A stretch of DNA of 15,284 nucleotides from an uncultured Actinomyces sp. (lineage in GTDB: Bacteria > Actinomycetota > Actinomycetes > Actinomycetales > Actinomycetaceae). Shown one piece after another: positions 6,844 through 15,174 of this stretch (position 1 is its first letter; every line of letters begins with the position of its first letter). Below the pieces are notes generated by a model. That model was given only the letters and a program-made list of their open reading frames with translations. It did no database searches and was not told the origin of the DNA. The position numbers and the translations under genes were made by a program. The DNA lies in NCBI GenBank assembly GCA_900556405.1, contig USPB01000018.1, positions 1 to 15,284 of the forward strand. The letters run 5' to 3'.

Positions 6844-8100
6844 TTAGCGAGCCGCGCGCCTGCGGGGCGCCACGCGGGGGTCGCGCCCCGCCGATGCCTC
6901 GTCCGGTCGACCGATCATCCGCATACCGGCGCGGGCGCGCGCGAACGACGCCACGACCGCAACCGCGGTGATAGTAAAGAGGAAGGACGATCCGCCGTAG
7001 GACACGAGCGGCAGTGGAACACCAATAACCGGGCCCAGGCCCGTCACCGATAGAACATTAATGATCGTCTGCACCCCAATCCAGGAGGCGACGCCCGAGG
7101 ACACGGCGACGACGAACAGGTCCGAGGTCCCCCGCGCCACTCGGATCATGCCCCACACCAGCAGACCCAGGCACACGAGGACAGCGAGCGTACCGAACAG
7201 GCCGAATTCCTCACCGACAATCGCGAAAATAAAGTCCGTGTGCGCCGCCTGCAGGTAATTCCACTTCTCACGCGACGCCCCGGGGCCGAGGCCAGTCAGA
7301 CCTCCCGACCCCAGCGCCCACAGCGAATGGTCAATCTGCTCGGGAGCAGACTCGTCCGGGCCCTTCGACGTGCCCGGTAGGATCGCAAGAATACGACGAA
7401 TACGGGTCGGGTTCGACAGAACCAAGAGCACCAACGTGGGGACCGCGACCATGACGAGACCACCGAACCAGCGCTTGGGCAAGCCCGCAACCCACATGGC
7501 TCCCAGAGCACCCACAGCGACGACCATCGCGGTACCCATGTCTCGACCGAGCATCACCGCACCCAGCGCAATAAGAATCGGCAGGCCAACAGCAACAGCC
7601 ATCGTGCGCAGGTCGCAGCGCTTCGACGCTGACTTCGAGACCATCAGCGCCAGGAACACAATAAGCGCGAGTTTCAGAAACTCCGACGGCTGGGCCATGA
7701 TCGGCCCGAGCTTCACCCAGTTCGCATTGCCGCCCTCGGACCGGCCGAGCGGGCTGAGCACCAGCGTCTGGAAGCCGAGGGCGCCCACGAACATCACCGG
7801 CGCTATGAAGACGAACCAGCGCTGCGGCACCAGCTGAACGACCATCGCGATCAGCAGCGAGACAACGATGATCAGAAGTGGACGGGCATACGCCGTGTAG
7901 GGGTTTTCCCCCTGCGCGATCGACGTGACCGTCTGCGCGGAAAAGCCCATGACGAGGCCGAAAACCGACAGCACGATGGCCGGAAGGACGACGAGATAGT
8001 ACGTCATCACCGGGTCCTCGTGACGCTCCTGGCCAGACCCGAAACGGATCCGAGGCAGCGTGACGGTGGGAATGTGCCACCCGCGCTTATTCGTCGCCAC
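6844..8100 (-). CDS. ftsW: SEDS peptidoglycan glycosyltransferase FtsW
   Basis: FtsW is the polytopic SEDS-family enzyme that polymerises lipid II into septal glycan with its partner FtsI. From a GTG at 8100 the protein is 418 residues, with about ten membrane segments between 34 and 385. SEDS landmarks are visible: NWVKLGPIMAQPSEFLK (127-143), the extracellular motif AAHTDFIFAIVGEEFG (285-300) with the conserved Asp289 thought to be catalytic, and GVPLPLVSYGGSSFL (360-374). A basic tail rich in Arg ends the protein. The open frame extends back to 8247 inside murD, but the first 49 residues of that version look like an out-of-frame murD translation. The GTG at 8100 has GGGGAG 5 nt upstream (8106-8111), so I prefer it. 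That start overlaps murD by 14 nt. RodA is the main alternative; the context, between murD and murG, argues for FtsW. Confidence 0.95.
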   Translation of the reverse strand: MATNKRGWHIPTVTLPRIRFGSGQERHEDPVMTYYLVVLPAIVLSVFGLVMGFSAQTVTSIAQGENPYTAYARPLLIIVVSLLIAMVVQLVPQRWFVFIAPVMFVGALGFQTLVLSPLGRSEGGNANWVKLGPIMAQPSEFLKLALIVFLALMVSKSASKRCDLRTMAVAVGLPILIALGAVMLGRDMGTAMVVAVGALGAMWVAGLPKRWFGGLVMVAVPTLVLLVLSNPTRIRRILAILPGTSKGPDESAPEQIDHSLWALGSGGLTGLGPGASREKWNYLQAAHTDFIFAIVGEEFGLFGTLAVLVCLGLLVWGMIRVARGTSDLFVVAVSSGVASWIGVQTIINVLSVTGLGPVIGVPLPLVSYGGSSFLFTITAVAVVASFARARAGMRMIGRPDEASAGRDPRVAPRRRAAR

Positions 8101-9532
8101 CGGCGCTCCCCCACTGGGCAGCCAGGCGTGACACCGCGTCAGCGAACGCGTCGCCGCGCTGACCGTAATTGTCGAACTGATCCCAGGACGCACACGCGGG
8201 TGCGAGCACAACAGTGTCACCCGGCATGGACAGAGCCACGGCCTCATTCACGACCGAGAACATCCAATCCTCGTGCCCATCGACCTCGACGAAAGGCACC
8301 TTCGGGGCCCCGCTCGACAGCGCGGCGACCAAGCCTCGACGGTCCTCGCCGATCACAACGACGCCCCGCAGGGTCGGCTCGACCTGCTTGATGAGCTCCG
8401 TGAAATCCTGCCCCTTTGCGTCGCCACCGACGATCCAGATCGCGCTGCGCGGAGGTAGTCCGGCGAGCGAGGCCCGCGCCGCATGCGCGTTCGTCGCCTT
8501 CGAGTCGTCCACCCAGGTCAGATCCGCCGCATGGGCGATGACCGCTCGGCGATGCCCGGCGGGATGGAAGGAGCGAAGCCCCGCTTCCACGGCCTCGGGC
8601 TCGACGCCGTACGCACGTGCGAGAGCCGCAGCGGCAAGCGCATCACTCACAGCAGCAGCCGACGGGTGAGGCCCGTAGGCGCCTGACAGATCCGACACGT
8701 GTGCGAGGGCCACCGCCGCACGAGCGCGGTTCTCCACGAAAGCGCGGTCGACGAGGAGTCCCTCAACAATACCGAGCTGCGACACCGACGGGGCACCGAG
8801 CGTCACGCCGATGGCGCGCGCACCCTCGACGACGTCCGCGTTCTCCACCATGGCCTCGACGGCACGATCAGATGCCGGGTAGACGCACGCCTTCACCGTA
8901 TGCTCGTACACGCGAGCCTTATCCGCCGCGTAGGCCTCAACGCTACCGTGCCAGTCCAGGTGATCCGCGTCCACATTCAGACACATCGACGCCAGAGGCG
9001 AGACGGTCCGCGCCGTATGCAGCTGGAAGCTGGACAGCTCGACAGCAAACACCTCGGCATCGGAGTCGATCGCGCGCGTGATCGGAGTACCGATATTGCC
9101 GACCTCTTCGACCTTCACACCCGCACAGCGCAGAATCTCTCCGAGCATCCCCACGGTGGTGGTCTTACCGTTCGTGCCGGTCACCGTCAGCCACGGGCGA
9201 CCCGCGTGCGGCCCCTCCTCCTGGAGACGCCAGGCGAGTTCCACCTCTCCCCACAGGTCGATACCGGCATCCTCACAGGCGAGGAACACCGGGTGGTGCG
9301 CGGGCACGCCCGGAGACACGACGACGAGGTCGGGGCCCGCCTCGACGATCGCGCCGACGAGGGCATTCGGATCCTCCTGAACACAGACCTCAACGTCAGC
9401 GACATCATCGAAGAACAGCGACTGTCCACCGCGCGCATCAAACGCGCGCACCTGCCAGTCGCGGGCGAGCAGCGCGCCCGCCGCACCCTGACCAGACTTA
9501 CCCCAGCCGACGACAGCAGCGAGACGACTCAT
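8087..9532 (-). CDS. murD: UDP-N-acetylmuramoylalanine--D-glutamate ligase MurD
   Basis: MurD adds D-glutamate to UDP-MurNAc-L-alanine in the cytoplasm using ATP. From the ATG at 9532 the protein is 481 residues. The N-terminal domain begins with a dinucleotide-like fold, VVGWGKSGQGAA (7-18). The ATPase domain has the P-loop TGTNGKTTTVGM (118-129) and LNVDADHLDWHGS, followed by the DKARVYEH stretch that holds the lysine carbamylated in Mur ligases. The C-terminal domain includes WVDDSKATNAHAA, a typical MurD signature. The chosen ATG overlaps the mraY stop as ATGA. A GTG at 9547 would add five residues but has a poor ribosome binding site. Nothing essential is missing. Confidence 0.97.
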   Translation of the reverse strand: MSRLAAVVGWGKSGQGAAGALLARDWQVRAFDARGGQSLFFDDVADVEVCVQEDPNALVGAIVEAGPDLVVVSPGVPAHHPVFLACEDAGIDLWGEVELAWRLQEEGPHAGRPWLTVTGTNGKTTTVGMLGEILRCAGVKVEEVGNIGTPITRAIDSDAEVFAVELSSFQLHTARTVSPLASMCLNVDADHLDWHGSVEAYAADKARVYEHTVKACVYPASDRAVEAMVENADVVEGARAIGVTLGAPSVSQLGIVEGLLVDRAFVENRARAAVALAHVSDLSGAYGPHPSAAAVSDALAAAALARAYGVEPEAVEAGLRSFHPAGHRRAVIAHAADLTWVDDSKATNAHAARASLAGLPPRSAIWIVGGDAKGQDFTELIKQVEPTLRGVVVIGEDRRGLVAALSSGAPKVPFVEVDGHEDWMFSVVNEAVALSMPGDTVVLAPACASWDQFDNYGQRGDAFADAVSRLAAQWGSAGGDE

Positions 9533-10614
9533 CGACGCGACACCCACTCCGCATAGAAGATACCCGCACCGGCAACCGCAACAATCGCGGCAATCAGCCA
9601 GAAACGGATCACGATCGTGACTTCCTTCCAGCCGAGTAGCTCGAAGTGATGGTGGAGCGGTGCCATCCGGAAGACACGTTTACCGGTGGCTTTAAAGACG
9701 CCGATCTGGATGACATCCGAGAGAACAACCGCGACGAACAGGCCTCCCACGATGACGGCGAGCAGCTCCGTCTGGGTCAACATCGACAGGCCGGCGACAG
9801 CGCCACCAAGCGCGAGAGCACCCGTGTCGCCCATGAAGATCTGAGCGGGCGACGCGTTCCACCACAGGAAGCCCGCCAGCGCGCCAATGAGAGCGGCACA
9901 GAAAATCGCAAGGTCAAGGGGGTCACGGGTCGAGTAGCAGTTCGATTGATTCGCCCCGAGCTGCGTGCACGCCTGAATGCGCTGGAAGTACGTGATGAAG
10001 GTGTAAGCGCCGAACACGAAGATGGATACACCCGCCGCCAGACCGTCCAGGCCATCGGTCAGGTTCGTCGCATTCGACCACGCCGTCACAATGAGATTCG
10101 TCCAGATCAGATACAGGACGACACCCACGCCGAGCCCCGCAAAGCCCAACGTCAAGGCCGTGGGCCGCGCGAAGGAAATCTCGAGTGTTCCGGCATATTC
10201 GCCGAACTCGTTCGGCATGATGAGGGTTCCTAGCGCGAAGAGCGATGCGACGGCAACCTGGCCGATAATCTTGCCCGACGGGTGCAAACCGAGAGAACGC
10301 TGGCGCATGATCTTGATGCCGTCATCGAGCAGACCAATAACGCCCAAGCCCACAAACAGGAACACGAGGAGCAGGCCGGACCACGACGGTCCCGCACCGG
10401 CGACCAGCGAACCAATCAGCCAGGCCGCCACGGTCGCCAGAATGATGACAACGCCGCCCATTGTCGGCGTGCCACGCTTGGTCAAGTGCTGGGTCGGCCC
10501 ATCCTGGCGGATGAACTGACCGTACTGGTGCAACACCAGGAAGCGGATGAGCAGCGGCGTGCACGTCACTGACAGCGCCATGGCGATAATGAACGCCGCG
10601 ATAAGTCCAATCAC
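9529..10614 (-). CDS. mraY: Phospho-MurNAc-pentapeptide transferase MraY
   Basis: MraY is the membrane enzyme that moves phospho-MurNAc-pentapeptide from UDP to undecaprenyl phosphate, producing lipid I. From the GTG at 10614 the protein is 361 residues with about ten membrane helices. Active-site residues are in place: the Asp pair in LLDDGIK (97-98), NLTDGLDGLA (184-193), Asp263 in FMGDTGALALGG, and the histidine motif PLHHHFELLGW (319-329) that marks MraY rather than WecA. An external loop near 210-232 holds two cysteines (216 and 226). The open frame extends to 10656, inside murF. The GTG at 10614 overlaps the murF stop as GTGA and has AGAAGGGA 8 nt upstream (10623-10630), so it is favoured. 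The gene ends overlapping murD by 4 nt. Confidence 0.97.
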   Translation of the reverse strand: MIGLIAAFIIAMALSVTCTPLLIRFLVLHQYGQFIRQDGPTQHLTKRGTPTMGGVVIILATVAAWLIGSLVAGAGPSWSGLLLVFLFVGLGVIGLLDDGIKIMRQRSLGLHPSGKIIGQVAVASLFALGTLIMPNEFGEYAGTLEISFARPTALTLGFAGLGVGVVLYLIWTNLIVTAWSNATNLTDGLDGLAAGVSIFVFGAYTFITYFQRIQACTQLGANQSNCYSTRDPLDLAIFCAALIGALAGFLWWNASPAQIFMGDTGALALGGAVAGLSMLTQTELLAVIVGGLFVAVVLSDVIQIGVFKATGKRVFRMAPLHHHFELLGWKEVTIVIRFWLIAAIVAVAGAGIFYAEWVSRR

Positions 10615-12008
10615 CGGTTCGTTCCCTTCTCTCGCAGGATGTCTGCGACCTGCCACGAATGTGACCCGTAGGAGCCTTTGACCAGGATGACGGCGCCATC
10701 CTCGGCATGTTCGATCGCCAAGCGCGCGGCCTGCTCGGGATCCGACGCGACCTCACGATGGGCCACACCCGGGGCCCCCTCTAAATAGTAGTGGGCATCC
10801 GTCCCCAGGCCAATGAGCGTGTCCACGCCCGCATCCTCGATCATGGCTCCCACCTGCTCGTGCAACGACGGCGAGTCATCGCCCAGCTCCAGCATTTCGC
10901 CGAGCACTGCAATGGTCTGCGCGTCCGAGCCGATCGAGGCCAGGGCAGCGATTCCGGCACGCATCGAATCCAGGTTCGCGTTGTACGAATCGTCGATGAG
11001 GGTGAGTGCACAGCCCTGAACCGTGAGCTCATGAACGTCCATGCGATGAGGGCTCAACGCACGCGCATTCGACAAGACATGAGCCACTGTCTCCAGGTTA
11101 ACCCCGAGCGTCAGGGCACCGGCTGCAGCAGCCAAGGCGTTCGCCACATGGTGGCGACCCACAATCTTCAGGTCGATGCGCGCCTCGCCCTGAGGCGCCA
11201 CGAGCGTGAAGGAAGCGCGGTCGGCGCGGTCAAGGCGCACGTCGATCGCCCGCACATCGCCGCGGGGATTACCCGAGGCGGAGAAACGGATAATCTGCCC
11301 CGTCGCCAGAGGCGCCATGGCCTCAACATTCGGGTCATCAGTGTTGAGAATGACGGGGCCACCCGGGCGCATCCCCTTGATGAGTTCAGCCTTCGCGGCG
11401 GCAACGCCCTCGAAACCGCCGAAGCCACCCACGTGGGCGTGCCCCACGCACAGCTCGATGGCAACGTCCGGGGAGACGATATTCGTCAGGTAGGTGATGT
11501 GGCCGGGACCCGATGCACCCATCTCGAGGACGAGGTGGCGCGTCGATTCATCGGCCAGGAGCACCGTCAACGGCAGGCCGACCTCATTGTTGAACGAGAG
11601 CTTGGGGGCCACCGTCGGCCCGTCCTCGCTCATGATCTGCAGTAGCAGGTCCTTCGTCGTCGTCTTACCCACAGATCCCGTCATCGCGATGACATCGAGG
11701 TCTCCCCCGCTGCGCAGCTTCTCCACGTGCGCCCGGGCCAGAGCACCGAGCGCCTCGGTCGAATCATTGACGACAATCTGAGCCACGGCCTCGTCGACCT
11801 CGTGTTCGACGATCACAGCGACGGCACCGCGCGCCACCGCCCCTGCAACGAACGTGTGCCCGTCGGCGGCCTCGCCGCGGCGCGCAATGTAGAGCGATCC
11901 CTCGGCTGCTTCGCGCGAGTCGGTGACCACCGGGCCTGTCACGAGCACATCGGGGCCAACCAGGCGACCCGACACTGCCTCAGCAATCCATTGTGCTGAC
12001 GTCTGCAT
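10611..12008 (-). CDS. murF: UDP-MurNAc-tripeptide--D-alanyl-D-alanine ligase MurF
   Basis: MurF adds the D-Ala-D-Ala dipeptide to the UDP-MurNAc tripeptide, the last cytoplasmic ligase step and the one that sets the glycopeptide target. The 465-residue protein has an N-terminal substrate domain with VVTDSREAAEGSLYIA (27-42), then the P-loop TGSVGKTTTKD (110-120) and FNNEVGLPLT (139-148), both MurF-type. The C-terminal domain contains DDSYNANLDSM, another MurF marker. The ATG at 12008 has AAGGAG 6 nt upstream (12015-12020). The stop overlaps mraY by 4 nt and ftsI ends 17 nt upstream. In most actinobacterial clusters murE lies between ftsI and murF; here there is no room for it, so the tripeptide substrate must come from a ligase encoded elsewhere. 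Confidence 0.97.
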   Translation of the reverse strand: MQTSAQWIAEAVSGRLVGPDVLVTGPVVTDSREAAEGSLYIARRGEAADGHTFVAGAVARGAVAVIVEHEVDEAVAQIVVNDSTEALGALARAHVEKLRSGGDLDVIAMTGSVGKTTTKDLLLQIMSEDGPTVAPKLSFNNEVGLPLTVLLADESTRHLVLEMGASGPGHITYLTNIVSPDVAIELCVGHAHVGGFGGFEGVAAAKAELIKGMRPGGPVILNTDDPNVEAMAPLATGQIIRFSASGNPRGDVRAIDVRLDRADRASFTLVAPQGEARIDLKIVGRHHVANALAAAAGALTLGVNLETVAHVLSNARALSPHRMDVHELTVQGCALTLIDDSYNANLDSMRAGIAALASIGSDAQTIAVLGEMLELGDDSPSLHEQVGAMIEDAGVDTLIGLGTDAHYYLEGAPGVAHREVASDPEQAARLAIEHAEDGAVILVKGSYGSHSWQVADILREKGTNR

Positions 12009-12025
12009 GTTCTACTCCTTCAGAC

Positions 12026-13759
12026 TCACGGCGTCGTCGGATACAGGTTAGCGGACGACGTGGAGGCGGGGATACCCAGGTTGCCGACTGCGGTACGCGC
12101 AATGTCGCCAAACAGCGGCGCGGAGGAATCAGATGAGACCGACGCCACCCTCGGGTTGTACAGCACGACGGCGATCGCGAGGCGCGGCGCATCCGCGGGA
12201 ATAATGCCGGCAGTCGTGGAGACGAGGCCGGACGCACCATCGATGATCGTCTCAGCGGTGCCGGTCTTCACACCCACGCGGTAGCCGGGCACCTTCGCAG
12301 CACCAGCGGTACCCAGATCGTCCTCGACGACGGACTCCATCATCGTGACCAGCTGCGAGGCCACCGACGCATCCATGGCCTGGACAGGCTGACTACCCTG
12401 TGGCACCTCAACTGTTCCATCCGCGTTCGTCCACGACTTCACAATGTGAGGCGCGATGCGCACTCCCCCGTTCGCGATCGTGGCAAGCGCCGAGGCCTCC
12501 TGCATCGCGGTAATCGCGTACGCCTGACCGAACATCGTCACGTAGCGGTCACGGCCCTGCCACTGATCCGCACTGCGCAGCAGACCGGCGGACTCGCCGG
12601 GCAGCTCGACGCCCGTCTCCTCACCAAACCCGAGAGCGCGCATCATCGCGTAACGCTGGTCGTCGCTCATCGTCTGGCCGATGAGGACAGTACCCGTGTT
12701 CGACGACTCCGCCAGAATGCCCGTCGCCGTCAGGGTCTCGCCGCCATGCTCATGGAAGTCGGTGATAGGACCACCCGCGTCGGGAAGATCCAGCGCGTAG
12801 GGCACCTGGAAGACACTCGTCGGCGTGATCGTCCCCTGATTGAGGGCCGCCCCCACGGTCACGAGCTTGCCCACGGAGCCGGGCTCGAATGCGTCCTGAA
12901 CCGCGTGCACCTTCTGAGGGTTCGCGTTGTCGGGCTCCTTGGAGTTCGAGTCCGCCATCACCAGCACATGACCTGTTGCCACGTCCTCAATGACGACCGC
13001 CCCCCAGTCGGCCTGGTGTTTCGTCACTCGCGCGTCGAGCAGTTCCTGAACCTGGTGTTGCAGGTCAGCATGCAGCGTGAGCTCCACATTGCCGCCGTTC
13101 TTCGGCTCAACAGTGGTCTTCTTACCGCCCGGCATCACGGCACCGTTAGGCGCGATCTCGAAGGCTTGTGCGCCCGGGGTACCCGTCAGCAGTGCGTCGA
13201 ACTGCGCCTCCATGCCCGAAGACCCCTGTCCCTCGGCGTTGACCGTCCCAATGACGGGCGCAGCGACATTGCCATTGGGGTACTCACGCTCGAAGACAGA
13301 CTCCCACTCGATCCCGTAGATGTCGAGTTTACGGATCTCACGGTATGACACGGCATCCACGTTGCGTTTGATGTACACGTAGGTCGAGTCGCCCAGCATC
13401 ATGCCGCCGAGCTCCGCCTCATCCATACCAAGGATGGGGGCCAGGAGGCGCGCGGCCTCCGCAGGGCCACGGCCGACCTCGTTCCCGTCATCGTCACGGT
13501 GCACGAAGGATCGGATATTCACCTGGTTCACCGCAATGTCGTACGTCTGGATCGAGTTCGCCAGGACGACACCCGTGGCATCGGTGATCGTGCCGCGCGC
13601 AGCGGCAACCTCCGTCGAGGAGGTACGCACACGCTGCCCCTGGGCCGCCAGCGACGGTCCTTCGATGATCTGCAGCTGAACCAGACGCACACCACAGATA
13701 CACAGGGCACCAACGAGGATGCCCACGATCCATCGCGAACGCGTGATGACGGTATCCAT
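12026..13759 (-). CDS. ftsI: Septal class B penicillin-binding protein FtsI (PBP3)
   Basis: FtsI is the transpeptidase that cross-links septal peptidoglycan with FtsW. The 577-residue protein has a short cytoplasmic N-terminus and one membrane anchor (about 10-30). The dimerisation/pedestal domain (about 45-215) opens with RGTITDATGVVLA (55-67). The transpeptidase domain runs to the end. Catalytic motifs are intact: SxxK is S295-V-G-K298 in FEPGSVGKL, SxN is S352-S-N354 in ESSNTG, and KTG is 498-500 in GVKTGTAE. No PASTA repeats follow; the C-terminus is a short S/T/P-rich tail. The ATG at 13759 has GGAAGG about 9 nt upstream. ftsL ends 18 nt before it. Rod-type PBP2 is the alternative, but the position between ftsL and murF favours FtsI. 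It is a beta-lactam target by family. Confidence 0.96.
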   Translation of the reverse strand: MDTVITRSRWIVGILVGALCICGVRLVQLQIIEGPSLAAQGQRVRTSSTEVAAARGTITDATGVVLANSIQTYDIAVNQVNIRSFVHRDDDGNEVGRGPAEAARLLAPILGMDEAELGGMMLGDSTYVYIKRNVDAVSYREIRKLDIYGIEWESVFEREYPNGNVAAPVIGTVNAEGQGSSGMEAQFDALLTGTPGAQAFEIAPNGAVMPGGKKTTVEPKNGGNVELTLHADLQHQVQELLDARVTKHQADWGAVVIEDVATGHVLVMADSNSKEPDNANPQKVHAVQDAFEPGSVGKLVTVGAALNQGTITPTSVFQVPYALDLPDAGGPITDFHEHGGETLTATGILAESSNTGTVLIGQTMSDDQRYAMMRALGFGEETGVELPGESAGLLRSADQWQGRDRYVTMFGQAYAITAMQEASALATIANGGVRIAPHIVKSWTNADGTVEVPQGSQPVQAMDASVASQLVTMMESVVEDDLGTAGAAKVPGYRVGVKTGTAETIIDGASGLVSTTAGIIPADAPRLAIAVVLYNPRVASVSSDSSAPLFGDIARTAVGNLGIPASTSSANLYPTTP

Positions 13760-13777
13760 CGGTACTCGCCTTCCGAG

Positions 13778-14170
13778 TTACTTCGCGGGAGTCCCAGCCT
13801 CGACGCTGCCGGTTTCAAGGGTGATGAAGCCCGACTTTCCGGCGGGCACCATGCCGTTCGCCTTCGCAGCCTTCTCGAGCTCCGTCGGCGAGGCCTTCCG
13901 ATCCAGTTCCGCGCGCATCGTCCACGACTGCGCCTCCAGCTCATTAAGAACCAGCTGCTGCTCACGGATCTCGAACGAGGTCTGGGCCATGCGCGTATTG
14001 AGAACCATCGATGTGACGACGGAGGCCAGTGCGACGGCGACGAAGAGCATAAGGATCGCCGCGACCGAGCGTCGAGGACGAGTGCCCTCAACGATACGCA
14101 GCTCATGGGCCTCCTCGCGGCGCAGCTCGGGGCGCGCTGCGGGACGTGCCTTCGCGGTTGCTGCACTCAT
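13778..14170 (-). CDS. ftsL: FtsL-like divisome protein
   Basis: This 130-residue bitopic protein sits where ftsL sits in dcw clusters, between rsmH and ftsI. FtsL forms a coiled coil with FtsB/DivIC and activates FtsW-FtsI. The sequence has a charged cytoplasmic N-terminus (1-34), one membrane helix (about 36-56), a predicted coiled coil (about 60-95), and a conserved-looking LEKAAKANGMVPAG segment (98-111) typical of the FtsL/septum formation initiator group. FtsL proteins diverge greatly in sequence, so the call leans on position and topology. The ATG at 14170 overlaps the rsmH stop as ATGA. Its ribosome binding site GGAAGGA (14177-14183) lies 6 nt upstream and would be inside the gene if the ATG at 14185 were used, so 14170 is preferred. 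Confidence 0.85.
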   Translation of the reverse strand: MSAATAKARPAARPELRREEAHELRIVEGTRPRRSVAAILMLFVAVALASVVTSMVLNTRMAQTSFEIREQQLVLNELEAQSWTMRAELDRKASPTELEKAAKANGMVPAGKSGFITLETGSVEAGTPAK

Positions 14171-15174
14171 GAGAGGTCCTTCCATTCGCGGATGAGCTCC
14201 GCTCCGCGCAGTCGCACGGAAGCGGATCGGGGGTTGTGGTCTTGTTCGGCCTGATCGGCCCTGTTCGCGCCCTTTGTCAGCAGACGCAGGCTGGGAGCCA
14301 TCTCCTCAGGGATGATCGGCAGTCCGGGAGGAGCGCTGCTGGTCGAGCCGCGACGCAGCACGTCTTTGACTATCCGATCCTCGAGACTCTGGTAGGACTC
14401 CACGACCAGGCGCCCGCCCACCCTCAAAGTTGCGAGGGCCCTCGGCAGAGCGCGTTCCAAGATGGTGAGCTCGTCATTGACAGCCACGCGCAGCGCCTGG
14501 AACGTCCGCTTTGCCGGGTTACCGCCGGTGCGTCTCGCGGGGGCCGGGATGGCCTCGCGAATGATGTCGACGAGTTCCCCGGTGCGCGTGATCGGCGCAG
14601 TGTCGCGACGTCGGATGATGAGTCTGGCGATACGCGGCGCGAATTTCTCTTCGCCGTACGTGCGCAGGATTCGGATCAGTTCACCTTCCGAGGCAGTGGC
14701 AAGCAGATCAGCCGCGCTCTGCCCGGTGGTCGAATCCATCCTCATGTCGAGGGGCGCATCTTTGGAGTACGCGAATCCGCGCTCAGCCTCATCCAGCTGC
14801 AGGGAGGACACACCCAGGTCCATGAGGACACCATCCACGCGCGCCCCCTGTCCCAGTTGGTCTGCGACCGCCTCATCGATGTTGTCATAGGTGGTGTGAA
14901 CAGCTCGGAAGCGTGTCCCGAAACGCTCAAGACGCTCGGAGGCGAGAGCGATCGCCTGAGGGTCGCGGTCAATACCAATAACCGTCAGGTCCTCGAAGCG
15001 CTCGAGCGCCCCCTCCGTGTGACCACCCATGCCCAGCGTGCCATCCACGAGAACCGCGCCGGGGTGCTGGATCGCGGGGGCAAGCATGTCGAGGCACTCG
15101 GCGAGGAGCACAGGCACGTGCCGCTCGCTCGCGGGGCGCGACGAATCGTGCACCGCCTGCGATGTTTCCACCAT
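14167..15174 (-). CDS. rsmH: 16S rRNA (cytosine1402-N4)-methyltransferase RsmH
   Basis: RsmH (MraW) is a SAM-dependent enzyme that methylates N4 of C1402 in 16S rRNA, near the P-site decoding region. From the ATG at 15174 the protein is 335 residues. It starts close to the family's conserved RHVPVLLAECLDML (18-31). SAM-site elements follow: VDGTLGMGGHTE (43-54), VIGIDRDPQA (65-74) and MDLGVSSLQLD (118-128). The FAYSKDAPLDMRMD segment (134-147) and NPAKRTFQALRVAVNDEL (219-236) are RsmH signatures. A late motif is SYQSLEDRIVK (260-270), where most homologues have FHSLEDR. The open frame extends back to a GTG at 15255 and beyond the window edge. AAAGGAGG (15181-15188) 6 nt before 15174 decides the start. 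The stop overlaps ftsL by 4 nt. Confidence 0.96.
   Translation of the reverse strand: MVETSQAVHDSSRPASERHVPVLLAECLDMLAPAIQHPGAVLVDGTLGMGGHTEGALERFEDLTVIGIDRDPQAIALASERLERFGTRFRAVHTTYDNIDEAVADQLGQGARVDGVLMDLGVSSLQLDEAERGFAYSKDAPLDMRMDSTTGQSAADLLATASEGELIRILRTYGEEKFAPRIARLIIRRRDTAPITRTGELVDIIREAIPAPARRTGGNPAKRTFQALRVAVNDELTILERALPRALATLRVGGRLVVESYQSLEDRIVKDVLRRGSTSSAPPGLPIIPEEMAPSLRLLTKGANRADQAEQDHNPRSASVRLRGAELIREWKDLS

Noticed and set aside
8101..8247. 49-residue N-terminal extension of FtsW
   Set aside because: The extension lies wholly inside murD in another frame, lacks FtsW-like character, and a GTG with a good ribosome binding site exists at 8100.
8699..9556. 285-residue plus-strand frame antisense to murD
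   Set aside because: It has no recognisable domain and mirrors the coding constraints of murD on the other strand.
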